From contig NZ_RBHX01000001.1 in assembly GCF_003626735.1 (NCBI RefSeq), positions 2,604,001 to 2,668,000 of the forward strand: a stretch of DNA of 64,000 bases. Direction: 5' to 3'. Of the stretch, positions 1 through 6,820 are shown in pieces. Numbering within the stretch: the first letter of the stretch is position 1; the number at the start of each line of letters is the position of its first letter. The notes under the pieces are model-generated. The model did no database searches. It was not told where the DNA came from and worked only from the letters and a program-made list of their open reading frames with translations. This stretch comes from Microbacterium sp. CGR2 (GTDB lineage Bacteria > Actinomycetota > Actinomycetes > Actinomycetales > Microbacteriaceae). The position numbers and the translations under genes were made by a program.

Positions 1-918
1 CCCTGGGCTCTCGTGATTGCCCTCTCGATTCACGAACAACGGGGCCGTCTTCGGGCGCTTGCCGATCTGGGCGCGGAGGTCATCCACGAGGTGCGGCGGG
101 ATCGGCACCTCACGGTTGCCGCTGCTGGTCTTCGGGCTGGTCCCGATGATCGGCTTCGCGGAGCCGTTGACCGTCCACGTCTTCGAGATCGAGAGACGAC
201 GTCGAGTGAGATCTACATCTCCCACGTCGAGCGCGAACGCCTCGCCCGGACGCAAGCCGATGTTCCCCATGATGCCGACGAGTAGTGCATCCTGCGCGGT
301 CGCGGTCGCCCGCATGGCCTCGATCAGCTTCTCCAACTGGGCGTAGGTGAGGAAGATCACCGGCTCCGACTCTGTGCGCGGAGTCTCAACTCCCGATGCC
401 GGATTGCGTCTGATCCATCCCTCTTGGACGGCGAACCTCAGGGCGGCGATGAACGGCACCAGTACCGCCTTGGTGGTTCTCGGTGCCAGCGGCCCCTGTG
501 CGCCTTCCATGCCCTGTCTGCGGGCCGCGGAGCCGTCCTGGAGGGCGGAGACCCACATGTCGATGTCGGTGCGCTTGACGGCGCTCAGGCGAGTCTTCCC
601 CCAGCGCGGCAAGACGTAGTTGTCGATGCGGGCGCGGTAGGTGCCCCGGCTCGCCTCGCCCGGATTCTTCTTCGAGTTCATCCAGGCTTCGACGGCGTCG
701 GCCACGGTCATCGCGGCGATCTCGGGGCTTGTGTAGCTGTTCTCCCTCAGCGAGTTCTCCATGAACGTCTGGTGCGCCTCGGCCTCGGGCTTCTTCCTGA
801 AGCTCTGAGAGCGCTCACGGTTCGTGTCGGGGTCGATCCACACGACACGCCATCGAAGGCCGGGGCCGGTCTTCGCGCCCTTCCATCGATCCGCGATCCA
901 CACTTTGGTGCTGCTCAT
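1..918 (-). CDS. Tyrosine site-specific integrase, C-terminus cut by window edge
   Basis: Integrase of the lambda/XerD superfamily, expected to insert and excise the element that fills the left of the window. The visible 306 residues contain an N-terminal arm-binding region, a SAM-like core-binding domain (about 70-180, with TVADAVEAWM) and the start of the catalytic domain. GLRPGEAF at about 221-228 carries the first catalytic arginine, and the SPKTSSGNREVPIP segment (about 261-274) carries the beta-hairpin lysine. The HxxR box and catalytic tyrosine would lie left of position 1. The ATG at 918 is chosen because it gives the usual N-terminal length. Only 36 nt separate it from the divergent excisionase-like gene, an int/xis layout. 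Confidence 0.9.
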   Translation of the reverse strand, partial: MSSTKVWIADRWKGAKTGPGLRWRVVWIDPDTNRERSQSFRKKPEAEAHQTFMENSLRENSYTSPEIAAMTVADAVEAWMNSKKNPGEASRGTYRARIDNYVLPRWGKTRLSAVKRTDIDMWVSALQDGSAARRQGMEGAQGPLAPRTTKAVLVPFIAALRFAVQEGWIRRNPASGVETPRTESEPVIFLTYAQLEKLIEAMRATATAQDALLVGIMGNIGLRPGEAFALDVGDVDLTRRRLSISKTWTVNGSAKPIIGTSPKTSSGNREVPIPPHLVDDLRAQIGKRPKTAPLFVNREGNHESPG

Positions 919-954
919 CCTTGTTCGTTCCCTCTCGGTGCGCGTATCACGAGT

Positions 955-1152
955 ATGACGAACGATAACGCCAGCTCCCGACTACTCACGCCGCGCGACG
1001 CCTCTCGATACCTGGGGCGATCCGTTGCTGCCCTGGCCCAGCTCCGGTATCGGGGCACCGGCCCTCGGTTCATTCATGCTGGGGGCCGCGTCCGCTATCG
1101 GCAGTCCGATATCGATGTGTGGCTCCAGGCAGGCGAGCGCGATGCGACGTGA
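955..1152 (+). CDS. Excisionase-like small helix-turn-helix protein
   Basis: A 65-residue protein of the MerR/AlpA excisionase type. LLTPRDASRYLGRS looks like the winged-helix recognition part, and GGRVRYRQSDIDVWL is the beta-wing and closing helix typical of this family, which usually directs integrase toward excision or represses element genes. The ATG at 955 lies 36 nt from the divergent integrase start, so a shared promoter region is likely. No strong ribosome binding site is visible, and translation may be leaderless. The next gene starts inside its last codons, 11 nt overlapping. The family call rests on motif shape and on the position beside the integrase. Confidence 0.75.
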   Translation: MTNDNASSRLLTPRDASRYLGRSVAALAQLRYRGTGPRFIHAGGRVRYRQSDIDVWLQAGERDAT

Positions 1153-1402
1153 TCCGGGGACCTGGGATCTTGACGAGATGATCGCGTCCGGCCAGATCGA
1201 GGGCGATGCCGTTGCCGCACAGAGGCGTCTGGACAAGGCCAGGCTGGAGCGCGATTTCTTCTACGCGCTTCAGCACGACGTCGAGCTGGTGATCGAGATC
1301 GCGGAGGCATCCGGCAAGGCTGCCGCGAAGGAAGAGCGACGGGAAGCTGCGCGGGCTGCGAAGGCCCAGGACGCTGCTCTTGGGGCTTTGAGGAGGACCT
1401 AG
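1142..1402 (+). CDS. Small charged protein of unknown function coupled to the excisionase-like gene
   Basis: An 86-residue protein I do not recognise. It begins at an ATG inside the last codons of the excisionase-like gene (overlap 11 nt), so it is probably translationally coupled to it. The sequence is acidic at first (DPGTWDLDEMIASG) and then a long run of Ala, Arg, Glu and Lys that should form one extended helix or coiled coil (about residues 25-86). Such proteins often accompany recombination or regulatory proteins in mobile elements, but nothing here fixes a job. Its stop overlaps the stop of the convergent gene at 1399 by 4 nt. Confidence 0.6.
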   Translation: MRRDPGTWDLDEMIASGQIEGDAVAAQRRLDKARLERDFFYALQHDVELVIEIAEASGKAAAKEERREAARAAKAQDAALGALRRT

Positions 1403-1740
1403 CGGTACCGGTCGTGCTGCGGGATCTCTTCGATGATCTCGACCGCGTTGCCCCACACCCAGCACCGGAACGTCTGCTCGGTCCCGTGGAACTCGATCCC
1501 GACTGCGAGCGGCGTCGAGCGCATGATCTTGGCATCCACGCGGACGGCCTCAGCTCCGAACCGCACCCACGCCCGCACTCGTCGCTGGAGGGCATGAGGG
1601 TAGACCGTGACGGGGTGCTCGCGTAGAGCGAGTTCCCGATCAGAGAGCGACTGGAGAGGGCCGCGCTTGGCTGCGGCAGTGACGGACGCCCGCGCACTGC
1701 GTACGTAGTTCGACGCTTTCAGCCGGTCGCTCGCACCCAT
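1399..1740 (-). CDS. Hypothetical protein, last gene of the leftward train
   Basis: A 113-residue protein with no family I can name. The N-terminus is basic (RLKASNYVRSARASVTAAAKRG) and the C-terminal half contains a compact stretch with four tryptophan or phenylalanine positions and VWGNAVEIIEEIPQHD. It has a plausible ribosome binding site (GAGG) 8-9 nt before the ATG at 1740. It ends tail to tail with the small gene at 1142, sharing 4 nt. A 65-nt gap separates it from the HEPN-like gene upstream, so it may have its own promoter. Coding potential is supported by the start signal and by the tight packing. Confidence 0.55.
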   Translation of the reverse strand: MGASDRLKASNYVRSARASVTAAAKRGPLQSLSDRELALREHPVTVYPHALQRRVRAWVRFGAEAVRVDAKIMRSTPLAVGIEFHGTEQTFRCWVWGNAVEIIEEIPQHDRYR

Positions 1741-1805
1741 CCCCGCACCTCGATCTCCGAGAGATCGAGGATATCAAGAGTCGAACATACGTTCGAGACG
1801 TAGAT

Positions 1806-2681
1806 CTAGGGAGACTCTCCAGCTCGCGAGCCGTCGTCGCGGTGATCGGGGTCTTCGTCATCGAGGACTCGAACGTCCGTTACCACCACCGCCCCCACAT
1901 CGTTGCCAGCGCGATTTGTCATGCGCGCAAAGTGGACGGGTTCTAGTCCGCCGCCATCGAGTCCGCTCACTCGGAGGTACTCCTGTCTCAGCTGATCCAG
2001 TTCGGTCAGCTCAGCCTCGTGGACGTCCTCGAACTGGTCGAACAGCCAGCCGTAGTAGTCCTCGCGCAACGCGGCGTACTCTGTGACGGCCTCGGTAATG
2101 ACGATGGACTCTTTGCCACTCAGGTACTCCTTGGCCCCCGCCGTGAACCTCTCGTTCGTGAGCATCGCTGCACTATTCAGCTTGGCGCTTCGGGTTAGGT
2201 GACCGTCTTGTACTCGTACCTCGAACTCCAGCGGCGGTGCAGACTGGTGAACAATGACATTCCTCAGATCCTTGATGAACCGCCCTACCGGTGCGGTCAC
2301 GAGGGGAGCCCTTCGCTGCTCGTCCTGGAGCGCGAACTCCGTATCCTTGTACTTCGACATCAGAGCGCGGCAATGGTCGATGAGCGTCGCGTTCATGGAC
2401 GTGTAGTTCGCCAGAAGAAGGAATGCCGTCAGCCAGAATTCGCCCATGCCGCCTCGGGCTCCGTCCGGCTGCGCGAGACGCGCTACCTTCTGCTCGGCGT
2501 CTGGTCCATTGAAATCCACGTAGCGCAGCAGCGAGTGCTCGTTGATGTTGAGCGCCGTGTGAACCATCTCTAGGGTGTTCCAGCGACGACGCGCCTGTTC
2601 GCCAGGATGATCCTGGATGCGGTCGTATATCTGGCTTGCTTCTCGGGCGCGTCCGTGGCGCTCGCGGTCGGTTTCGGTCAC
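1806..2681 (-). CDS. HEPN-like protein with an R-x4-H motif, coupled to a membrane protein
   Basis: A 291-residue mostly helical protein without a family I can name. The segment KDLRNVIVHQ (R140, H145) fits the R-x4-6-H signature of HEPN domains, many of which are RNases in toxin and anti-phage systems. The surrounding helices (about 75-145) are of the right kind. The C-terminus (about 190-260) is acidic and probably helical (YYGWLFDQFEDVHEAELTEL). The GTG at 2681 is preferred because it overlaps the TGA of the upstream gene as GTGA, the same arrangement used repeatedly in this train. A longer reading from 2744 would overlap the neighbour by 67 nt. The HEPN assignment is motif-based and unproven. 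Confidence 0.6.
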   Translation of the reverse strand: MTETDRERHGRAREASQIYDRIQDHPGEQARRRWNTLEMVHTALNINEHSLLRYVDFNGPDAEQKVARLAQPDGARGGMGEFWLTAFLLLANYTSMNATLIDHCRALMSKYKDTEFALQDEQRRAPLVTAPVGRFIKDLRNVIVHQSAPPLEFEVRVQDGHLTRSAKLNSAAMLTNERFTAGAKEYLSGKESIVITEAVTEYAALREDYYGWLFDQFEDVHEAELTELDQLRQEYLRVSGLDGGGLEPVHFARMTNRAGNDVGAVVVTDVRVLDDEDPDHRDDGSRAGESP

Positions 2682-3103
2682 GGAGTCACGCTCGGCAGGA
2701 TGCGGCGGTTTCGGCGTACCTCGTCGGCATCCACGAACCTCCACACGAGCACGACGTCGGGACGGCTCAGGGAGTACCGCTCTCCGACGAGCACGCCGAG
2801 TGAGTCTCCTGCATAGATCGTCCGCGGGAAGTCCTCACGGAATCTCAGCAAGCCCGCTTTCTTGGCGGGGTCTGCCTCCACCGCCGTCACGATGACGTCG
2901 CGTGTGGAGTCGTTCCGGATCGTGAAGAGGTCGCCGCTCACGTGCTCGGCGTCGCCCCATGGGGGTGCGTTGTCGTCGCGACTGTTCCGGCTCTCAGCTC
3001 GGCGTGCGCGGCGCTCTGCGAGGATGCCGAATACGAGACCGGCGATGCCGATCAGCCACGGGACCCACTCCCACACTGCCGCGCCGATCTTCTCCCAGTC
3101 CAT
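2678..3103 (-). CDS. Small membrane-anchored protein, partner of the HEPN-like gene
   Basis: A 141-residue protein with one clear N-terminal membrane helix (about residues 12-28, VWEWVPWLIGIAGLVFGIL), then a basic stretch (ERRARRAESR) that should stay in the cytoplasm. A soluble domain of about 90 residues follows, rich in beta-like sequence (GDLFTIRNDSTRDVIVTAVE). Only 4 nt separate it from the gene upstream, and its stop overlaps the start of the HEPN-like gene (GTGA), so the two are almost certainly co-translated. A membrane anchor coupled to a possible RNase resembles sensor-effector defence pairs, but the function is inferred from layout only. Confidence 0.6.
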   Translation of the reverse strand: MDWEKIGAAVWEWVPWLIGIAGLVFGILAERRARRAESRNSRDDNAPPWGDAEHVSGDLFTIRNDSTRDVIVTAVEADPAKKAGLLRFREDFPRTIYAGDSLGVLVGERYSLSRPDVVLVWRFVDADEVRRNRRILPSVTP

Positions 3104-3107
3104 GCCG

Positions 3108-3572
3108 TTACTCGGCGGTGAGGTCGTCGTGGCGGGGACCGTAGTCCGGGGGTTCGCCGTTCTCGCCCCCGACCGGCTTGCCGTCCGGGCGCTTCAGCGG
3201 GACGTGACAGGTCTGACAGATGATCCAGTCGTCGTCCTCGTCCTCGCTCGGGAGATGATGGCCGCGGGCCAGGCATTTGGCCGCGTTGGCGTCGCTGCCC
3301 TCGCGGAAACTGAGCATCATCCGGATGGTGTCGGCGTCGTTCACGAAGTAGCCGCCATCGCGCCGCACCCAAAGTCCGGCAGTCTCCAGCTCGACCGCCG
3401 TCAGCGTCGTCTCTGCGGCAATGGACTGTAGGTAGTCGTCTGGGATGAATCCCGGGGTGCCGCGTTGGAAGCTCTCGGTGATCGCGAAGTGGTGGAGCTG
3501 GAACGCGGGCATGCTCAGCGCCGGAAGCCCCTCAGCCTGGAGGAAGGTCTCGCGGTCGTCGTCATCGTCCAT
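3108..3572 (-). CDS. Hypothetical protein with a winged-helix-like N-terminus and Cys/His cluster
   Basis: A 154-residue protein. After an acidic start (MDDDDD), residues about 25-90 resemble the small helical domain that opens many actinophage replication or regulatory proteins (FIPDDYLQSIA then TAVELETAGLWVRRDGGYFV). The second half carries CLARGHH and WIICQTCHVPL, a Cys/His spacing that could bind zinc. It lies 4 nt upstream of the membrane-protein gene and 42 nt downstream of the serine recombinase, in the same direction, so it belongs to the same train. I cannot assign a function. A role as a DNA-binding or sensing partner for the next two genes is conjecture. Confidence 0.55.
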   Translation of the reverse strand: MDDDDDRETFLQAEGLPALSMPAFQLHHFAITESFQRGTPGFIPDDYLQSIAAETTLTAVELETAGLWVRRDGGYFVNDADTIRMMLSFREGSDANAAKCLARGHHLPSEDEDDDWIICQTCHVPLKRPDGKPVGGENGEPPDYGPRHDDLTAE

Positions 3573-3614
3573 GGGTACAGCGTGGCAGACGCGACCGTAG
3601 CGCGAGAAGATCGG

Positions 3615-4193
3615 CTAGTCGGCCAGGGCTCGATAGACCGATGCGCGCGAGATCCCCGTCAGCTTCACGATCTCGGCCACCGTGCGCCCCTTGGCCTTGT
3701 GCTGCCGAATCTTCCTGACATTCTCGGCTGTCATCGCCGAGATCGGTCGGCCCGCGATCTGCTCGCCATCCTTGGCGCGAGCTGCACGAGCTGCACGTGC
3801 CTCTGCGACGCGCTCGGCGTTCATCGAGCGCTCCCACTCGGCCACGTGGGTCATGACGGCCCGCACGAGCTTGCCCGTGGGGCCGGTGAAGTCTTCGCCC
3901 GGCTTCAAGCTCTTGACGATGATGTCGCGCTCTTCGAGATCGGCCAGGGTCGAGAGCACGTGCAGCGCGGAGCGGCCCAGGCGATCCATGCTCGCGACGG
4001 TGATCGTGTCGCCGGGGCGGACGCGGGAGAGGAGATCGTCCAGCCCGGGTCGAGACTGTCGAGCACCGCTGATCTTGTCCTCGAAGATGTCGGCTCGGTC
4101 GATCCCGGCCTCGGTCAGGCGGTCGAGCTGGCGGTCATTTGTCTGCGAGGTGGTCGAGACTCTTGCGTAGCCGAAGCTCTTCGAGGTGGTCAT
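3615..4193 (-). CDS. Serine recombinase (resolvase/invertase family)
   Basis: A 192-residue small serine recombinase, full length for the family (180-200). The catalytic N-terminal domain opens with GYARVSTTSQ, whose serine is the nucleophile. GARQSRPGLDDLLSRVRPGD and VASMDRLGRSALH carry the conserved arginines. The C-terminal helix-turn-helix is at about 150-190 (TVAEIVKLTGISRASVYRAL). It could resolve element multimers or invert a segment. A cluster of GTCTC/GAGAC inverted repeats lies directly upstream (4193-4322) and may be its recombination or operator site. The ATG at 4193 gives the standard N-terminus; the ribosome binding site is weak. Confidence 0.93.
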   Translation of the reverse strand: MTTSKSFGYARVSTTSQTNDRQLDRLTEAGIDRADIFEDKISGARQSRPGLDDLLSRVRPGDTITVASMDRLGRSALHVLSTLADLEERDIIVKSLKPGEDFTGPTGKLVRAVMTHVAEWERSMNAERVAEARAARAARAKDGEQIAGRPISAMTAENVRKIRQHKAKGRTVAEIVKLTGISRASVYRALAD

Positions 4194-4242
4194 GTCTCAA
4201 CTGTAAACCGTACGGGGTATCTGAGACAAGTAGCAGAGACAG
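4193..4242. repeat. Inverted repeat TGTCTCA/TGAGACA beside the serine recombinase start
   Basis: TGTCTCA at 4193-4199 and TGAGACA at 4222-4228 form a perfect 7-bp inverted repeat with a 22-nt spacer. A third related half-site, AGAGACA, lies at 4235-4241. The left arm overlaps the recombinase start codon. Small serine recombinases commonly bind paired sites next to their own gene, both for recombination and for self-repression, so this is a candidate res site or operator. The position is seen; the role is inferred. Confidence 0.45.
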
Positions 4243-4296
4243 TTTTTGGTCACTTTCTCGTGACGATCTGCGTGCTGCAATGGCAGGGATTCGGAA

Positions 4297-4322
4297 CGTC
4301 TCGAATCCTTGGATTTGAGACG
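4297..4322 (-). terminator. Hairpin between the 151-aa gene and the recombinase gene
   Basis: CGTCTC, g, AATCC, tt, GGATT, t, GAGACG forms a near-perfect 12-bp hairpin with one mismatch and a 2-nt loop, 22 nt after the stop of the gene ending at 4345. It lacks a T-tract. It may end or pause leftward transcription. Its outer arms repeat the GTCTC/GAGAC motif found beside the recombinase start, so it could equally be an outer recombinase subsite. Confidence 0.4.
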
Positions 4323-4344
4323 CGGTGCCGCGCGGTGTTCGAGG

Positions 4345-4800
4345 TCAGCGGATGGCGACAAACTCCCGCGGTGAATAGAGCTTTCCGAATCGGCATCGGA
4401 AGCTCGCGATGACGTCGAGGTCGTTGGCGTCCACGGCCCACATGCACGGGTCTGTGTGACGCCCGCTACCCTCCCTCCAGGCGTCGAACCTCGCGGCACT
4501 CCACCACGTGCCGTCAGGTGACGCCGCCCAGCGGTACAACGTCGTCGGGATGTCGTTGGCCGTCAGGGGCCGGTAGTCCTCGACCTCGTAGCTCAACCGC
4601 GGATGTCCGTCGATCCACTCCGAGTCGGTGGCGACGAGATCCGCGTGCACGGGACCTACGTCGCGTAGGGCTGCGAGGACATCGGGAGGTGGCGTGCCGT
4701 ACTGGCTCTTGACTGCGAGCACGGCATCGACCACGGCGTCGCGGCCCAGTGGGCGTGCGTCGGCGGTGGCGAGTCGCATCGTGAACGGGATGAGAGTCAC
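4345..4800 (-). CDS. Hypothetical protein coupled to the WhiB-like gene
   Basis: A 151-residue protein of unknown function. The GTG at 4800 overlaps the TGA of the WhiB-like gene (GTGA) and is chosen for that reason; a longer reading starts at 4929 inside the neighbour. The sequence is globular, with a tryptophan-rich middle (TLYRWAASPDGTWWSAARFDAWREG) and a C-terminal DVIASFRCRFGKLYSPREF. Many actinophage genomes carry small proteins of this kind beside whiB genes, but I recognise no domain. It ends before a hairpin and the recombinase gene, so it may be the last gene of the first transcription unit. Confidence 0.55.
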   Translation of the reverse strand: MTLIPFTMRLATADARPLGRDAVVDAVLAVKSQYGTPPPDVLAALRDVGPVHADLVATDSEWIDGHPRLSYEVEDYRPLTANDIPTTLYRWAASPDGTWWSAARFDAWREGSGRHTDPCMWAVDANDLDVIASFRCRFGKLYSPREFVAIR

Positions 4801-5078
4801 GTCGTCACCCGTTCTGGTGGCAGAGCTGTGCGACGTCGAGGATTCGCCTGCGGCTTGGTGCGACGAATGACACCGCCATAGACACCCCAGACGCGGTGCC
4901 GGTGCTCCGCCTTCCCGTACTCGCTGCACTGCACCAGGACCGGGCAGGAGTCGCAGATCTTCCTGAGCACGGCATCATGGTCGGCGGTCTCGGAGATGAA
5001 CCTCTCGTCACCATTGCACGAGGGGGTGTTAGCGGTCAGAGCGATCTGGAGGGCTTGCCAGGCGGTGGCGGCGCTCAT
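4797..5078 (-). CDS. WhiB-like transcription factor carried on the mobile element
   Basis: A 93-residue WhiB-family protein. The four cysteines that bind a 4Fe-4S cluster are visible: C21, then C42-x2-C45-x5-C51 (ICDSCPVLVQC). The G[VI]WGG-type turn follows as VWGVYGG (63-69), then a basic tail (RRTKPQANPRRR) for DNA or sigma-factor contact. WhiB proteins act with the primary sigma factor in actinobacteria, and many actinophages carry their own copy. The ATG at 5078 overlaps the TGA of the gene upstream, and its stop overlaps the next start, so all three are translationally coupled. It is a good candidate regulator of the element or of host genes. Confidence 0.88.
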   Translation of the reverse strand: MSAATAWQALQIALTANTPSCNGDERFISETADHDAVLRKICDSCPVLVQCSEYGKAEHRHRVWGVYGGVIRRTKPQANPRRRTALPPERVTT

Positions 5079-5557
5079 CGGCCCAAGAACACTTCTCGAA
5101 GCTGCGTGAGCTGATTCGGAGCGAGCCCGATCATCTCGCGCATGCCCTGAGGGCGGACCACGAGGACCACTACACGTCCGGCCTCGCGGCTACTGTCGAG
5201 GTAGGCGAGAACCGCGACCTGCCGCGATGTGCGGACCATGACGTCGGCGGGGATGCGGATGTCGTGATCGCCTAGTCGAATCCAGGGGCCTGAGGTGCTG
5301 CGGAATCGAGGGGTCACGAGCTTGATGCCGTGCAGTGACGTGGCCTGCATGAGGCCGTTCAGCGCTTCCTGCATCGTCGCGGCGTCTTGCGGGCGCTGCG
5401 GTGCCGTGGGAGGCGCGGAGGGCCGCACAGGCGGTGCGACAGGCCCAGCCTGGACGGGCTGCTGCTGCGCCTCCTGCTTCGGCTGAGAGTACCCGGGCTC
5501 GTTGCGCCCACTGACTCGGAAGGCATGAATCTTGCGACCTGCGCGGCTCGTCTTCAC
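5075..5557 (-). CDS. Hypothetical protein with Pro/Gln-rich linker
   Basis: A 160-residue protein. The first 30 residues are basic, followed by a low-complexity linker rich in proline, glutamine and alanine (about 25-60). The C-terminal half (about 60-160) is globular (WIRLGDHDIRIPADVMVRTS, then VVVLVVRPQGMREMIG). Proteins with this outline occur in phage replication modules as DNA-binding accessory factors, but I see no diagnostic motif. The start is GTG at 5557, with AGGGAG placed 7-8 nt upstream. It is the first gene after the structured intergenic region, so a promoter probably lies there. Its stop overlaps the WhiB-like start. Confidence 0.55.
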   Translation of the reverse strand: MKTSRAGRKIHAFRVSGRNEPGYSQPKQEAQQQPVQAGPVAPPVRPSAPPTAPQRPQDAATMQEALNGLMQATSLHGIKLVTPRFRSTSGPWIRLGDHDIRIPADVMVRTSRQVAVLAYLDSSREAGRVVVLVVRPQGMREMIGLAPNQLTQLREVFLGR

Positions 5558-5646
5558 GGTTCGCTCCCTGCTGTCGATGATGTGGACCGACCCCCGCGCT
5601 CAGTCCCAACTTTTGATCGTTTGGTCACGGGGGCCGGGGCTTGTGA

Positions 5647-5702
5647 GTCCCGATCCCCGCCGACCTGAAATCGGCGCATGCGTGCTCGGCGGGGATCGGG
5701 AC
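5647..5702. repeat. Perfect 17-bp inverted repeat, 22-nt spacer
   Basis: The left arm GTCCCGATCCCCGCCGA (5647-5663) and right arm at 5686-5702 are exact reverse complements. The spacer includes TCGG, which can pair with the CCGA of the left arm to give an alternative small hairpin, and the near-palindrome GCGCATGCG. No T-tract follows on either strand, so a plain terminator is not the best reading. A replication, packaging or regulatory RNA structure is possible. Confidence 0.75.
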
Positions 5703-5706
5703 GGGC

Positions 5707-5741
5707 GGGGGACGCCTCTCGCGACGCGGCGGGCGTCCCCC
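5707..5741. repeat. Perfect 10-bp inverted repeat, 15-nt spacer
   Basis: GGGGGACGCC (5707-5716) and GGCGTCCCCC (5732-5741) are exact reverse complements. This stem starts only 4 nt after the 17-bp repeat, so the two form a tandem pair of very stable hairpins in the 280-nt gap between genes. Confidence 0.65.
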
Positions 5742-5777
5742 TTGTGCGGAGGGCGGATCGAGTCGCCCTTATCCGCG

Positions 5778-5827
5778 CCTCGTCGCTGGCGAAGGTCCGA
5801 GCAAGGTCCAAGGAACCGGCGACGAGG
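5778..5827. repeat. 9-bp inverted repeat (12 bp with one G-U pair), third stem of the intergenic region
   Basis: CCTCGTCGC (5778-5786) pairs with GCGACGAGG (5819-5827). Adding the next three bases inside gives a 12-bp stem with one mismatch (a G-U pair in RNA). The loop holds a short direct repeat, AAGGTCC, twice. It lies just downstream of the stop of the 125-aa gene. Confidence 0.5.
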
Positions 5828-5837
5828 AGATCGTGAG

Positions 5838-6215
5838 CTAGGGCGGCGGGCGGAGGTGATCGCCGCGCACGAGTCGGGTGAAGTGATCGAGCCCGAGAAT
5901 CACGAACGACTCGGAGATGTCCTTGTTGGACCTGTACTGCACGAAGGCGGAGACCTCGGCACCGTTGATCGCTCCAGCGCGGCGGGCTCCATCGAGATCC
6001 ACTGCGAGCCGGTGCGTCAGTCGGCTGGAGACGTCGAGGTGCACTCCCGGGAGTCCGGCGACGTCGGGGGCGAAGGTGTGGTCCAGTGAGTCGCTGATGC
6101 GCGGGTGGTACGGCTTGGCCACGGCGTCAAAGCCTTCGCGGTCGAGGTAGCTCGCGATCAGCTCGCGGACAACTACCGCGATGGCTCGATTCTGGTTTCC
6201 TGCGGCGACGCTCAT
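5838..6215 (-). CDS. Hypothetical protein, possible nuclease-like fold
   Basis: A 125-residue protein beginning with an ATG that overlaps the TGA of the gene upstream. The order helix (IAVVVRELIASYLDREGF), then FAPDVAGLPGVHLDVSSR, then a beta strand with EVSAFVQYRSNKD, recalls small PD-(D/E)xK or Holliday-junction resolvase-like proteins of phages. The expected E-x-K is not present: the matching place reads L-D-V-S-S. I therefore give only a fold suspicion. It is the last gene before the structured intergenic region and is co-translated with the two genes upstream. Confidence 0.5.
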   Translation of the reverse strand: MSVAAGNQNRAIAVVVRELIASYLDREGFDAVAKPYHPRISDSLDHTFAPDVAGLPGVHLDVSSRLTHRLAVDLDGARRAGAINGAEVSAFVQYRSNKDISESFVILGLDHFTRLVRGDHLRPPP

Positions 6216-6820
6216 CGCTTTACCCCGGGTTCCTGTGCGACATAGTGCGACACGTGACGCACCCCGCCCTTCGCCAGAGCCTCCTGCTGCGCCTCGGCTG
6301 CGGCGATGGACGGGTCCGGGGTGCTGCTGATGATCGTGCTGGTGAGCGGCGCGGGGCCGAACCGCTCATGTACGGTCTGGAGGGCTGCTGCGCGCCGTTC
6401 GGGATCTGCCTCGGCCCATGCGGCCTTGCGTGCGTCCTCGCGCTGCTCGCGCCAATCACTGTCTCCCACGGCCCCCCACGTCGGCGTGCCCTCGGGTGCG
6501 CGGCCCAGCCGGAATCGAACCTCACCCCACCGCTCGATCTGCGCCGCGTCGTCACCGAGGAGCGACATCCACGAGTTGCCAAACGTGTCGCGGGAGGCGT
6601 CGATCATGTTCTGCGTCACGATGATGTTCTCGCCCGCCTTGGTGATGTGCGCCGTGGACATGAAGCCGTTGCCCACGCTGATCGTGACGCCGGTCTTCAG
6701 CGCGTGGAAGGTGTCAGCCGGTCGCACGGGAAGCTCTGCGCTCGCCGCCTGCTTGCGGTCGGCTACCTCGGCACGTAGCCGATCCAGACGCTCGCGAGGG
6801 GTCTCAATTGTGTGCGTCAC
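6212..6820 (-). CDS. Hypothetical phage-type protein
   Basis: A 202-residue protein I cannot name. The GTG at 6820 overlaps the TGA of the gene upstream (GTGA) and its own stop overlaps the next ATG, so it sits in a coupled three-gene block. The N-terminus is a charged helix (ETPRERLDRLRAEVADRKQA). The middle contains GVTISVGNGFMSTAHITKAG and a tryptophan-bearing segment. The C-terminus is helical and rich in alanine and glutamate. Position directly after a terminase-small-like protein suggests a phage-derived module. Confidence 0.5.
   Translation of the reverse strand: MTHTIETPRERLDRLRAEVADRKQAASAELPVRPADTFHALKTGVTISVGNGFMSTAHITKAGENIIVTQNMIDASRDTFGNSWMSLLGDDAAQIERWGEVRFRLGRAPEGTPTWGAVGDSDWREQREDARKAAWAEADPERRAAALQTVHERFGPAPLTSTIISSTPDPSIAAAEAQQEALAKGGVRHVSHYVAQEPGVKR

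Noticed and set aside
424..954. In-frame upstream extension of the excisionase-like gene
   Set aside because: It would overlap the integrase on the other strand over its whole length, and its translation is antisense-like; the ATG at 955 gives a normal family length.
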